The notes below the pieces were generated by a model. That model saw nothing but the letters and a program-made list of their open reading frames with translations. It did no database searches and was not told where the DNA came from. This document shows, one piece after another, positions 9,015 to 19,819 of a DNA stretch of 64,000 bases (position 1 is its first letter; every line of letters begins with the position of its first letter). The DNA is from Amycolatopsis sp. GM8 (GTDB taxonomy: Bacteria > Actinomycetota > Actinomycetes > Mycobacteriales > Pseudonocardiaceae). A program made the translations under genes and the position numbers. The stretch lies in assembly GCF_021653975.1 (NCBI RefSeq), contig NZ_JAJKFK010000004.1:618936-682935 (forward strand). Reading direction: 5' to 3'.

Positions 9015-11126
9015 ATGAACGGCGTGGGACAGCTCGCCAAACTACCGGCGGGCCGGATCATGAAGTGGGTCGTGCTGGTGGTGTGGGTCGGCGCACTCGT
9101 CGCCCTCGCACCGCTGGGCAACAAGCTCGGCGACGTCGAGGACAACCAGGCCTCGTCGTGGCTGCCGAGCAGTGCGGAGGCCACCGAGGTCCTGCAGATC
9201 ACCCAGCAGTTCCGCAGCAGCAACGAAGTCCCGGCCATCGTGCTCTACGACAAGGCCGGCGGGCTGAGCCAGAACGACTTCGCGGCCATCACGGATCAGG
9301 CGAAGCAACTCGCCGGAGTCACCGGGGTCAGTGGCCAGGTCGCCGGGCCGATCCGGTCGGCCGACGGTCAGGCCGCCCAGGTGGTGATCCCGCTCGACCT
9401 CGGTACGGACGGCTGGAACAAGCTCCCCGGCATCATCGACCAGATCCACACCGTCACCGCGGCCGGCCCGGCCGGGGTCAGCGCCCATGTCACCGGCCCG
9501 GCGGGCACGGCGGCGGACAACGCCAAGGCGTTCGACGGGATCGACGGCACCCTGCTGTTCGCGGCGCTCGGCGTGGTCATCGTGATGCTGCTGCTCACCT
9601 ACCGCAGCCCGGTGCTGTGGGTGCTGCCCGTGCTCTCCACCGGCACCGCGCTACTGGTCAGCCAGGGCGTGATCTACCTGTTCGCCAAGTACGCCGGGCT
9701 CACCGTGAACGGGCAGAGCGCCGGCATCCTGACGGTCCTGGTGTTCGGCGCCGGCACGGACTACGCGCTGCTGCTGGTGGCACGACATCGCGAGGAACTG
9801 CGCCGGCACGCCGACCGGCACGAGGCCATGTCGTTCGCGCTGCACCGCGCCGGGCCGGCGATCTGGGCCAGCGGCGCGACGGTCATCGCGGGCATGCTGT
9901 GCCTGCTGTTCGCCGACCTGAACTCGACCGCCGGGCTCGGGCCGGTCGCGGCCATCGGGATCGGCGTCGCGCTGCTCGCCATGGTGACGTTGCTGCCCGC
10001 GTTGCTGGCGATCTTCGGCCGCTGGGTGTTCTGGCCGGTGCGCCCGACGTTCGGCTCGGCGGACCACACCGCGACCGGTGTCTGGGCCCGCGTCGGCACC
10101 CGGATCTCGCGCCGGCCGCGGCTGACCTGGGCGATCACCGCGCTGCTGCTGGGTGTGCTCGCTCTGGGCACGCTGAACCTGAAGGCGGACGGGCTCACCA
10201 ACGCCGGGTCGTTCACGAACACACCGGATTCCGTTGTGGGCGAACAGGTGCTGGAGCAGCACTTCGCCGCCGGGGCGGGCCAGCCGATCCAGGTGGTGGC
10301 CGACGCCGGGAGCGCTCAGGACGTGCGCGCGGCGTTCGCGGGCACGCCCGGGGTGATGTCGGTCAGCGAGCCGGTGACGCATGGCCAGTACACGTATCTC
10401 GAAGGCACGACGCAGGCCGCGCCGGACAGCGAAGCCGGTATCGCGACGCTGGAACGGGTGCGCGACGCGGTGCACGCGGTGCCCGGCGCGCACGCGCTCG
10501 CGGGCGGCGCGTCCGCGCTGACGCACGACGTGGCGGTGGCCAACAGGCACGACCGCGACCTGATCATCCCGATCGTGCTGGTCGTGGTGTTCGCGATCCT
10601 CGCCTTGCTGCTGCGGGCGCTGCTCGCACCGGTGATGCTGATCGCCACGGTGGTGCTGTCGTTCCTGGCGACGCTGGGCATCAGCGGGTTCTTCTTCGAC
10701 CACGTCTTCCATTTCCAGGGAGCGGACGCGTCGTTCCCGCTGTTCGTGTTCGTGTTCCTGGTGGCGCTCGGGGTCGACTACAACATCTTCCTGATGACCC
10801 GGATCCACGAGGAGGCGAAACAGCACGGCACCCGGCGGGGCGCCCTGATCGGACTGTCCGCGACGGGCGGTGTGATCACGTCGGCGGGCCTGGTGCTGGC
10901 GGGCACGTTCGCGGTGCTCGGCACGCTGCCGCTGACCTTCCTGGCGGAACTGGGTTTCGCGGTCGCCCTCGGCGTCCTGATCGACACGATCATCGTCCGC
11001 GGCATCCTGGTGACCTCCCTGACCCTCGACATCGGACGGTTCCTGTGGTGGCCGCACCCGTTGATGCGCAAGCGGGACACCGCGCCCGCGGAGCGTCAGC
11101 AGGAGGTGTCGACCCTGCGGCGCTGA
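9015..11126 (+). CDS. MMPL family (RND superfamily) transporter
   Basis: A 703-residue integral membrane protein. It has a first helix at about 17-35 (MKWVVLVVWVGALVALAPLG), an external loop, then two five-helix bundles, each containing the MMPL signature (GAGTDYALLLVARHREELR in the first half, VALGVDYNIFLMTRIHEEAK in the second) and the Asp-Tyr pairs used for proton relay. Length and layout fit MmpL/ActII-3-type exporters of lipids or hydrophobic compounds. ATG 9015 follows AGGGGAG (9003-9009). The reading frame is open far upstream because of the broken nitroreductase, but residues before 9015 are not conserved protein. The upstream gap holds a short TTCCCC-GCGACA-GGGGAA hairpin (8969-8986). 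Confidence 0.93.
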   Translation: MNGVGQLAKLPAGRIMKWVVLVVWVGALVALAPLGNKLGDVEDNQASSWLPSSAEATEVLQITQQFRSSNEVPAIVLYDKAGGLSQNDFAAITDQAKQLAGVTGVSGQVAGPIRSADGQAAQVVIPLDLGTDGWNKLPGIIDQIHTVTAAGPAGVSAHVTGPAGTAADNAKAFDGIDGTLLFAALGVVIVMLLLTYRSPVLWVLPVLSTGTALLVSQGVIYLFAKYAGLTVNGQSAGILTVLVFGAGTDYALLLVARHREELRRHADRHEAMSFALHRAGPAIWASGATVIAGMLCLLFADLNSTAGLGPVAAIGIGVALLAMVTLLPALLAIFGRWVFWPVRPTFGSADHTATGVWARVGTRISRRPRLTWAITALLLGVLALGTLNLKADGLTNAGSFTNTPDSVVGEQVLEQHFAAGAGQPIQVVADAGSAQDVRAAFAGTPGVMSVSEPVTHGQYTYLEGTTQAAPDSEAGIATLERVRDAVHAVPGAHALAGGASALTHDVAVANRHDRDLIIPIVLVVVFAILALLLRALLAPVMLIATVVLSFLATLGISGFFFDHVFHFQGADASFPLFVFVFLVALGVDYNIFLMTRIHEEAKQHGTRRGALIGLSATGGVITSAGLVLAGTFAVLGTLPLTFLAELGFAVALGVLIDTIIVRGILVTSLTLDIGRFLWWPHPLMRKRDTAPAERQQEVSTLRR

Positions 11127-11213
11127 TTTCCCTTTACGAAATCGTGCTCTTGCGCCCGGGGCGGGTCGGATAACGTCGAGCCGAGATCATCCGGCCCTGG
11201 GGGGGAGCAGGCC

Positions 11214-11705
11214 ATGCGCAGGGGAATCGCCATCGTCGTGGCCGCCTTCGGTATCGGCGTCGTCGCCGCCTGCGGAAGCCCCACGGACAACCCTGCTCCT
11301 CCCCCACCCGTCACCGGATCCGCGTCCGATCCGGCGGGGCCGACATCCGCCTCGTCCCTGTCACGGCAACCATCGTCTGCTCGCTCGGGGCCCGCCACGA
11401 GCACGCGATCGCAGCCGTGGGTCCTCCCGGATCCCGCGCGGAAGTCGATCGAGGAAGAGACGCACGCCTCCTATACCAACCTCCAGAGCGTCATCAAAGG
11501 CTCGATCTCGGGCAGCTGCCCGAACCACACCCAGTGCGTGAACCTGGCGGTGCGCGTGGGCGATCCGGCGGAAGAGCCTGATGTCGACTGTTACGTCGAG
11601 AAGAACGTGATACCGAATCCGCTGCGCGAGCACGGCACCATCACGGTCGTCGTGAACAACCTCTGCGGCCCGGATCAGGAAACGTCGGCGAGTGCGACAC
11701 CGTGA
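11214..11705 (+). CDS. Putative lipoprotein of unknown function
   Basis: A 163-residue protein with a lipoprotein signal: basic start, hydrophobic core, and a VAAC lipobox with the acylated Cys at residue 20. A Pro/Ser/Thr-rich linker (about 25-70) follows. The globular part starts at about residue 75 and contains four cysteines (SCPNHTQC, DCYVEK, NNLCGP), which suggests disulfides outside the membrane. ATG 11214 follows a GGGGGGAGCAGG ribosome site. It overlaps the next gene by 14 bp, so the two are probably co-translated. No family recognised. Confidence 0.75.
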   Translation: MRRGIAIVVAAFGIGVVAACGSPTDNPAPPPPVTGSASDPAGPTSASSLSRQPSSARSGPATSTRSQPWVLPDPARKSIEEETHASYTNLQSVIKGSISGSCPNHTQCVNLAVRVGDPAEEPDVDCYVEKNVIPNPLREHGTITVVVNNLCGPDQETSASATP

Positions 11706-12603
11706 GCGGCTGAACCGGATCCGCCCGGGTCGCGGCAGTGCCCCGGAACCGGCGCCATTCCCCCGGGCCGCCAGGATTCTCGGCACCATCATCGCGCCGA
11801 CGACACTGGTCACGGCACTGCTGTTCTATTTCGGTGCGAGGCACGCGAACTGGTTCTGCCGGCATTTCGGCGTCCATTACACGACTCTCGATTTCTCCCC
11901 GCAGGACTACCTCATCCGCAGTTCCGACGGTCTCTTCGTGCCGATGGCCGCGCTCGCGGTCACCGGTCTCGTCCTGCTGTGGGGTTTCCGGCTGCTTCGC
12001 AGGACACTGCGCCCACCGGCCTGGGACGCGACGCTGCGGGTGCTGACGCCGGTCACAGTGGGGCTCGGCGTCGTCCTCGCCGGTGCCGGGCTCGCCAACA
12101 TCGCCGACCCGGCGCTGCTCTACGACTACCCCGGGCTGCCCGGGCTCGGGCTCGCCGCCGGGTTCGCCCTGTTCATGGTCGCCCAATGGCTGCACCGCGA
12201 ACGCACCCACCAGCGGCGGCGAGCGGCCTTCGCCGCCCTCGAATCGGTGTGCACCTTCGTACTCATCAGCGTCGGCCTCTTCTGGGCCGTGAACGACTAC
12301 TCCGCGGCGATCGGCGAACTCCGAGGGGCCCAGTACGAGCAGGCGTTGCCGACGATGCCCGACGCCGTGGTGCTCAGCAGTGAACCGCTGGGCATCGCGG
12401 CGCCGGGGATCACCGAAACCGCCTACCAGAGCGCCGACGGCAAGTCCCGGTTCCGCTACGACGGACTCGTCCTCGTGCTCGAGTCGGGCAACAAACTGTT
12501 CCTCCTGCCCAAAACCTGGACACCGGAGACCGGCGGGGCGATCGTGCTCGCCCGCACCGACTCCATCGAACTCGAGTTCAATCTCCCAGCGCCGGGCCGC
12601 TGA
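11692..12603 (+). CDS. Multi-pass membrane protein of unknown function
   Basis: A 303-residue protein with about five transmembrane helices (near residues 30-48, 83-101, 120-136, 148-165 and 186-203). An extracytoplasmic C-terminal domain of about 95 residues follows (SSEPLGIAAPGITETAYQSA, RYDGLVLVLESGNKLFLLPK). The motif NWFCRHFGVHYTTLDFSPQDYL in the first loop looks conserved. GTG 11692 lies inside the end of the lipoprotein gene, and the overlap suggests the two work as a pair at the membrane. No family recognised. Confidence 0.72.
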   Translation: MRHRERLNRIRPGRGSAPEPAPFPRAARILGTIIAPTTLVTALLFYFGARHANWFCRHFGVHYTTLDFSPQDYLIRSSDGLFVPMAALAVTGLVLLWGFRLLRRTLRPPAWDATLRVLTPVTVGLGVVLAGAGLANIADPALLYDYPGLPGLGLAAGFALFMVAQWLHRERTHQRRRAAFAALESVCTFVLISVGLFWAVNDYSAAIGELRGAQYEQALPTMPDAVVLSSEPLGIAAPGITETAYQSADGKSRFRYDGLVLVLESGNKLFLLPKTWTPETGGAIVLARTDSIELEFNLPAPGR

Positions 12604-12612
12604 CCAGGGCGT

Positions 12613-15340
<2,728 letters not shown>

Positions 15341-15344
<4 letters not shown>

Positions 15345-16063
15345 CCCGTGCCCTCCTCCTTCTCGATCCCCGGATAGCGCACGCGCAACATCCCGCGGCA
15401 CACCCCCGAGTTCGCCTCCATGCTCGTGCGGGTCAGCCGCGCGAACGCCAGGTGCCGCTTGGCGTTCCCGGCCGCCACCCCGGCGCCGCTGCCGGGGTCG
15501 ATCAGCAGCGGATCACCATCGGCGGCGGGCAGGCCCAGCTCACGCCGGCGCGCGCGCAACCGCTCGATGTCCACAGTGGACGGAACTTCGCCGAGTGTCA
15601 GCCCGGGCAGGTCATCGGCGTCGAACCCGGCGGCCAGCACGGCCCGGCACACCCGGTCGGTCCCCGCCAGCACGGCTTTGCGCAGGAAGTCCGCGCGCAG
15701 CGAGTCGAGCTCGTCCGCCGCCTCGCCTTCGAACGATGCGACAAAACCGGAGCGCGCCGCGACACCCCGGTTGATGGCCTCGGCCGCGAAGTGGTCCTGC
15801 AGCACCACCTCCGTCTCCTCGATGCCGGGCACCGCGGCCACGGCGTCGTAGGCGTCGGCGACCATCAGGAACGCGAAGTTCGGCGCGCAGAAATACGTCG
15901 GCAGCCGCAACTCGACCTGGGCCCTGCCCGCGGCGACCTCGCACCGCGCGACAAAGCCCAGGTCGGTCAACGGCTCGTCCAGTTCGGGATCCCGTACGGT
16001 GGCCAGCGCCGACCACACCGAAGCGTGGTCGGCGCGGACATTCCTGTCGTGAATCGCCGTCAT
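15341..16063 (-). CDS. DUF59/MIP18-domain protein, probable metal-cluster maturation factor
   Basis: A 240-residue protein. The N-terminal 100 residues form a DUF59 (PaaD/SufT-like) domain (VWSALATVRDPELDEPLTDL, and later the LRLPTYFCAPNFAFLMV segment with a single Cys in the usual position). The remaining 140 residues are specific to this operon type. ATG 16063 overlaps the amidohydrolase stop (ATGA), and its own end overlaps adh. DUF59 proteins assist iron-sulfur or metal insertion. Here the likely client is the di-iron centre of PrmA or the 2Fe-2S cluster of PrmB. Any link to di-iron assembly is inference. Confidence 0.85.
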
Positions 16064-17097
16064 GAGTTCGGTACGCCGACCGGCTCGACCGCCTCCGGGG
16101 CATCCACCCGCATTTCCGGCGGGACTTCGATGTCGTACAGCCGGGCGGCGTTGAGCCCGAGGATCTTCTTCTTCTGCGCGGTCGTCAGCGGCGGGAAGTC
16201 CGACAGCTCGTCGTCGGCCGGCATGTTCCAGTCGACGAAACCCTCGACCTGCCACTTCGGTTCCCAGATCGCGTAGTCGGCGCCGAAGATCAGCTTGTCC
16301 TCGCCGAGCCAGAACATCAGCTCGCCCATGACCTTCGCGAAGAACTTCGGCCGGGCGTGCATCAGCCCGCCCACGACCACGGCGAGGCCCGCGTAGACGT
16401 TGCGCTCCTGCGTCGCCATGAAGCAGAAGTCCTCGATCCGCGGCAGGCCCACGTGCTCGACGATGAAGTTGAGCCCCTGGAAGTTGGTCGCGACGTGGTC
16501 CACATCGGACACATCGAACGCGTCCTTGTCCAGCGGCCAGATCGTCGGTCCCTTGTGGACATGGATGTTCTTGACACCCAGTTCCTCGCACTTTTCCAGG
16601 TACCGGGCCGCTTCCGGGTCCTTCAGGCTCCAGCCGCGCGAGTCGCCACGCCATTCGGCCGTGTAGAGCTTGACGCCCTTGCAGCCGTAGCGCTTGACCC
16701 GCTCCTCGAAGGCCCGCATGCCGGCGTCGCCTTCACGCGGGTCGAACGTGGTGTTCACCAGGAACTTGCCGGGATGCCGTTCGGCCATCGCGCCGTCGGT
16801 CTCGGTGGTGTTGAATCCCGTGGTGTACCACTGCCGCAGGTTCGTCGGCTGGAAGATCGCCTTGTCCACGTGCCCGACCTCGAACAGGTCGTGCATCATC
16901 AGCTCGTCGGAGTACTTCTGGAACCGGTCGATCGGCCAGTGCGTCTCCTTCGGGCCGAGCCCCTGGTAGGCATGGAAGCATTCGATCCAGCCCTTGGCGT
17001 ATTCCTCTTGCCCAGGCACCCAGTTCTGCGGGCTCGCGTCCCAGAAGTGCGTGTGCGCGTCGACGACGAAGTACTTCTCGCCATCCTTTTCATACAT
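16060..17097 (-). CDS. Amidohydrolase-2 family metal-dependent hydrolase of the prm operon
   Basis: A 345-residue TIM-barrel protein of the amidohydrolase_2 family. It has the N-terminal metal motif DAHTHFWD (His15, His17), a mid-protein KGVKLYTAEWRG strand, a HVHKGPTIWPLD strand and FIVEHVGLPR with a third His. An Asp-bearing C-terminal strand is FGADYAIWEP. Genes like this recur in actinobacterial propane and alkene monooxygenase operons, just after the coupling-protein gene. The substrate is unknown; such enzymes are hydrolases or decarboxylases. A 15-bp gap to prmD and a 4-bp overlap with the DUF59 gene make it part of one operon. Confidence 0.9.
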   Translation of the reverse strand: MYEKDGEKYFVVDAHTHFWDASPQNWVPGQEEYAKGWIECFHAYQGLGPKETHWPIDRFQKYSDELMMHDLFEVGHVDKAIFQPTNLRQWYTTGFNTTETDGAMAERHPGKFLVNTTFDPREGDAGMRAFEERVKRYGCKGVKLYTAEWRGDSRGWSLKDPEAARYLEKCEELGVKNIHVHKGPTIWPLDKDAFDVSDVDHVATNFQGLNFIVEHVGLPRIEDFCFMATQERNVYAGLAVVVGGLMHARPKFFAKVMGELMFWLGEDKLIFGADYAIWEPKWQVEGFVDWNMPADDELSDFPPLTTAQKKKILGLNAARLYDIEVPPEMRVDAPEAVEPVGVPNS

Positions 17098-17112
17098 TGA
17101 GGTTGTCCCCCT

Positions 17113-17484
17113 TTATCGGACGGGCTTGAGGTCGAAGTCGAGATACTCGGCCGCTTCCTCGGGATCGGCGAACATGATCGTGCGGTCGTCGAGGTGCACC
17201 ATCCGGCCGTAGTGGGTGGACATGCTCTCCTCGAACTCCGCGGCGTTGAACCAGCCCTCCTCCTCGCCGGCCGCCTCGTCGACGTCGGCGTAGATGAGGT
17301 CGAAGCGCCCCTGGCCGTCGACGCGGATCATCGAGGGCAGGTGGGTGATCTTGACGTTGTCGAGACCGTCCAGCACCTCGGCGATGATGACGCCGACCTG
17401 GTTGTTCATCAGGGTGTAGCCGCACATGTGAGAGGCCGTGTTGTCGGACTTGAACGGGCTCTCGGCGGTCTTGAACGTGGTCAC
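17113..17484 (-). CDS. prmD: Monooxygenase coupling (effector) protein
   Basis: A 123-residue MmoB/DmpM-like regulatory protein without cofactor. The segment NNQVGVIIAEVLDGLDNVKI, then THLPSMIRVDGQGRFDLIY, is the conserved core. It binds the hydroxylase near the di-iron site and controls electron transfer and oxygen activation. The GTG at 17484 overlaps the prmC stop codon by 4 bp (GTGA), the usual arrangement for translational coupling. Longer upstream reading in this frame is only a shadow of prmC. Confidence 0.92.
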   Translation of the reverse strand: MTTFKTAESPFKSDNTASHMCGYTLMNNQVGVIIAEVLDGLDNVKITHLPSMIRVDGQGRFDLIYADVDEAAGEEEGWFNAAEFEESMSTHYGRMVHLDDRTIMFADPEEAAEYLDFDLKPVR

Positions 17485-18668
17485 TGGTTCAGCTCCTTCG
17501 GTGCCTGCAGGCCGAGGTCGGACAGGATGCCGCTGAAGCGGCTCTTCACGCGGTCGAGACCGTCTTCGAACCGCGGGGGCTTGGCGTCGGGCTGCGACCA
17601 CAGCGGCTGCAGCGTCCGTGCGGCGTGGATGCAGCGCGACACCCAGGTGCCCAGCCACTCGTGCAGCAGCTTCCGGTTGTGCTCGGCGAACTCCTTGTCG
17701 TCGACCAGCAGCTGGAACATCGCACGGGTGTAGCGCAGGTCCCGCTCGGCGAAGTCGAACTCCTCGGCGCCGACCAGGGTGGGTGTCACGAAGTCGCCGT
17801 TCGCCGGGGCCGCCTGCTGGACGAGGTTGCTGCGGAAAAGCTCCCCCACCAGCGGTTCGAACACGACGTTCGCGGCGAAGATCGCCTCGCACCAGTCGTC
17901 GATCCCGGTCAGCTGCTCCGCGACCTCGCGCACGCCCTGCCACGCCGGGTCGTCGTTCCACGTCGTGAGGTGCGCGGTGCCGTCGAAGTGGCTGATCTCT
18001 TCGGTCAGCGTCAGGTTGTACAGCGCCAGGTCCTGAGCCGCCCGGATCCGGTGCATGCTGTTCACCGAGATCGCGTTGTTGTGCATGTTGGTGGGCGCGC
18101 GCCGGTTGGCGTTGGCGAACAAGTACAGGCCGAGTCCGTGGTCCACGTGCATCCACGCGCCGACGTGCTGCGCGACGAAATTCGTCCAGTTGCGGTTCCA
18201 CTGGTCGAACGCCTTGGACTGGCGCGCCGAGTCGATGTTCTGGTTCAGCTGGCGGACCACGTTGGCGTTGTACCGGTAGAGGGTGAGCTCCCATTCCTCG
18301 TTGGGGTCACGGAACTCGTGCCAGCCCAGCGCCGGCCAGTCGTAGCCCTTGCCGCCGGAACCGGGGAACCGCTCCGGGACCGGCCGGTCGGTGCCCCAGG
18401 CCTTGAGCTTCGTCCACTCCAGCGGGTAGCCGCCCCGGCCGTCGGAGAAGCCGTACAGCCAGCCCTGGGTGAGGTAGTGCCGCGGGTCCGGCTGGACCTC
18501 GACGGTGACGTCCTCGTAATGGCTCTGCTTGCGCTTGGCGGGGTTGAAGTAGTTGAACCGCCGTAGCTGCGAGTCCGGGAACTCCTTCGCGCCGGCTTCG
18601 GCGTCGGTGAAAACAGGCTGCGGCACGCTGCGTTGCGTGGTGGTCGACCCAGTTGTCGGAGCTGACAT
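17481..18668 (-). CDS. prmC: Propane-type monooxygenase hydroxylase beta (small) subunit
   Basis: A 395-residue ferritin-like helical protein of the methane/phenol hydroxylase beta family, without the full metal-ligand set. Typical segments are RRFNYFNPAKRKQSHYEDVT near residue 35, the WELTLYRYNANVVRQLNQNI helix, HVDHGLGLYLFANANRRAPT and the WNDDPAWQGVREVAEQLTGI region. It pairs with PrmA to form the hydroxylase. ATG 18668 (MSAPTTGSTTTQRS) lies 4 bp after the prmB stop. The gene order alpha, reductase, beta, coupling matches prmABCD/mimABCD. Confidence 0.95.
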   Translation of the reverse strand: MSAPTTGSTTTQRSVPQPVFTDAEAGAKEFPDSQLRRFNYFNPAKRKQSHYEDVTVEVQPDPRHYLTQGWLYGFSDGRGGYPLEWTKLKAWGTDRPVPERFPGSGGKGYDWPALGWHEFRDPNEEWELTLYRYNANVVRQLNQNIDSARQSKAFDQWNRNWTNFVAQHVGAWMHVDHGLGLYLFANANRRAPTNMHNNAISVNSMHRIRAAQDLALYNLTLTEEISHFDGTAHLTTWNDDPAWQGVREVAEQLTGIDDWCEAIFAANVVFEPLVGELFRSNLVQQAAPANGDFVTPTLVGAEEFDFAERDLRYTRAMFQLLVDDKEFAEHNRKLLHEWLGTWVSRCIHAARTLQPLWSQPDAKPPRFEDGLDRVKSRFSGILSDLGLQAPKELNQ

Positions 18669-18672
18669 TTCG

Positions 18673-19725
18673 TTATCCCTCACCCGTTGTCGTGAACTTG
18701 TCGTAGAAGACGCGCTTGTCCGCCACGCCCAGTGCGGGCAGCAGTTCCAGCGCGGCCTCCACCATCGGTGGCGGCCCGCACACATACGCGTCGGCGCCGT
18801 CGAGATCGGCCTCACGCCGGCGCAGCACGTCGGTGATCAACCCGGTCTCGCCGTCCCAGTCCTCGCTGTCCGGTTCGGAAAGCGCAGGCACGTAACGGAA
18901 ATCGGCGAGCTTCTCCTCGAGCGCGCGCAGTTCCTCCTCGAAGCAGAGGTCCTTGCGGCGGCGCGCGCCGTAGTAGAAGGTCGTCTTGCGGTCGATCCCG
19001 CGCTCGGCCATGGACCGCAGCAGCGCCAGGATCGGCGCCATCCCGGCGCCCCCGCCGACGAAGACGAGCCGCGCCTCCGGGTTGTCCCGCAAGGTGAACA
19101 CCCCGAACGGCCCGGTCACCTCCAGCCGGTCCCCGGCCCGCAGCCGCGTGTCGAGGAAGTTCGAGAACAGCCCGTCCGGGTAGACCTTGATGACGAACTC
19201 GAGCCGCCCGCCTTCACGCGCGTTGGTGTTCGCCATCGAGAACGACCGGGTCTCCTCGGTGCCGGGCACCGAGAAATCGAGGTACTGGCCGGGAAAGAAC
19301 TTCAGCGTTTCCGGTTCCACCAGGCGCACGACCAGATGCCGCATGTCGTGCGTGACGTGGTCGTTGGAGACCACCTCGACGACCGCCTCCTGGATCGGGA
19401 GTCCGGAATGGATCATCTCCTCGTCGTAGTTGAGCAGTTCGATGGTCAGGTCCTCGTACGCGTGCGCCCGGCACAGGAGCGTGTACCCCTCGTCCTTCTC
19501 GAAATCGGGCAACGCGAACGTGGAGTACCGGTCGTGCTCCACGTCGTCACCGTCGAGGATGAAGGACTTGCAGGAGGCGCACTGGCCCTCCTTGCATCCG
19601 TGCATGAGCATGACGCCCTGCTCGGCGGCGGCCCGCAGGATCGTCTGATCCTCGTCCACCTCGATCTCGATCCCCACGGGCTCGAACCGCACCACATGCT
19701 TGTCCGCCAACGGGATTTCCTCCAT
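18673..19725 (-). CDS. prmB: Monooxygenase reductase, 2Fe-2S/FAD/NADH
   Basis: A 350-residue reductase that feeds electrons from NADH to the di-iron hydroxylase. It has an N-terminal plant-type ferredoxin domain with Cys44, Cys49, Cys52 and Cys85 (GCKEGQCASCKS and LLCRAH). An FAD domain with RSFSMAN follows (Arg160-Ser163), then an NAD domain with GGGAGMAPILALLRSM (about 224-239) and CGPPPMVEAA near the end. A GGAGG-like site precedes ATG 19725. The 94-bp gap to prmA contains a strong hairpin, unlike the other, nearly gapless junctions of the operon. Confidence 0.96.
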   Translation of the reverse strand: MEEIPLADKHVVRFEPVGIEIEVDEDQTILRAAAEQGVMLMHGCKEGQCASCKSFILDGDDVEHDRYSTFALPDFEKDEGYTLLCRAHAYEDLTIELLNYDEEMIHSGLPIQEAVVEVVSNDHVTHDMRHLVVRLVEPETLKFFPGQYLDFSVPGTEETRSFSMANTNAREGGRLEFVIKVYPDGLFSNFLDTRLRAGDRLEVTGPFGVFTLRDNPEARLVFVGGGAGMAPILALLRSMAERGIDRKTTFYYGARRRKDLCFEEELRALEEKLADFRYVPALSEPDSEDWDGETGLITDVLRRREADLDGADAYVCGPPPMVEAALELLPALGVADKRVFYDKFTTTGEG

Positions 19726-19751
19726 CCGCCAGGCAGCTGGGTTCAGCGGGG

Positions 19752-19797
19752 CGAACGCGTCGTTCGGCTCCCTCTTTCCGGCCGAACGACGCGTTCG
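19752..19797. other. Long perfect hairpin between prmA and prmB
   Basis: CGAACGCGTCGTTCGG (19752-19767) is the exact reverse complement of CCGAACGACGCGTTCG (19782-19797), with a 14-nt loop. Each arm is itself nearly palindromic (GAACGCGTCGTTC). In the prm transcript this would make a 16-bp stem between the alpha-subunit and reductase genes. It could act as a partial terminator or an mRNA-stabilising element that favours hydroxylase over reductase. Function is inference. Confidence 0.7.
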
Positions 19798-19819
19798 GCT
19801 CGCTCGCGACAGTCGGCGG

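Noticed and set aside
8181..11126. Apparent nitroreductase-MMPL fusion protein
   Set aside because: The joining part covers intergenic DNA. The nitroreductase C-terminus lies in another frame, and MMPL has its own ribosome site and ATG at 9015.
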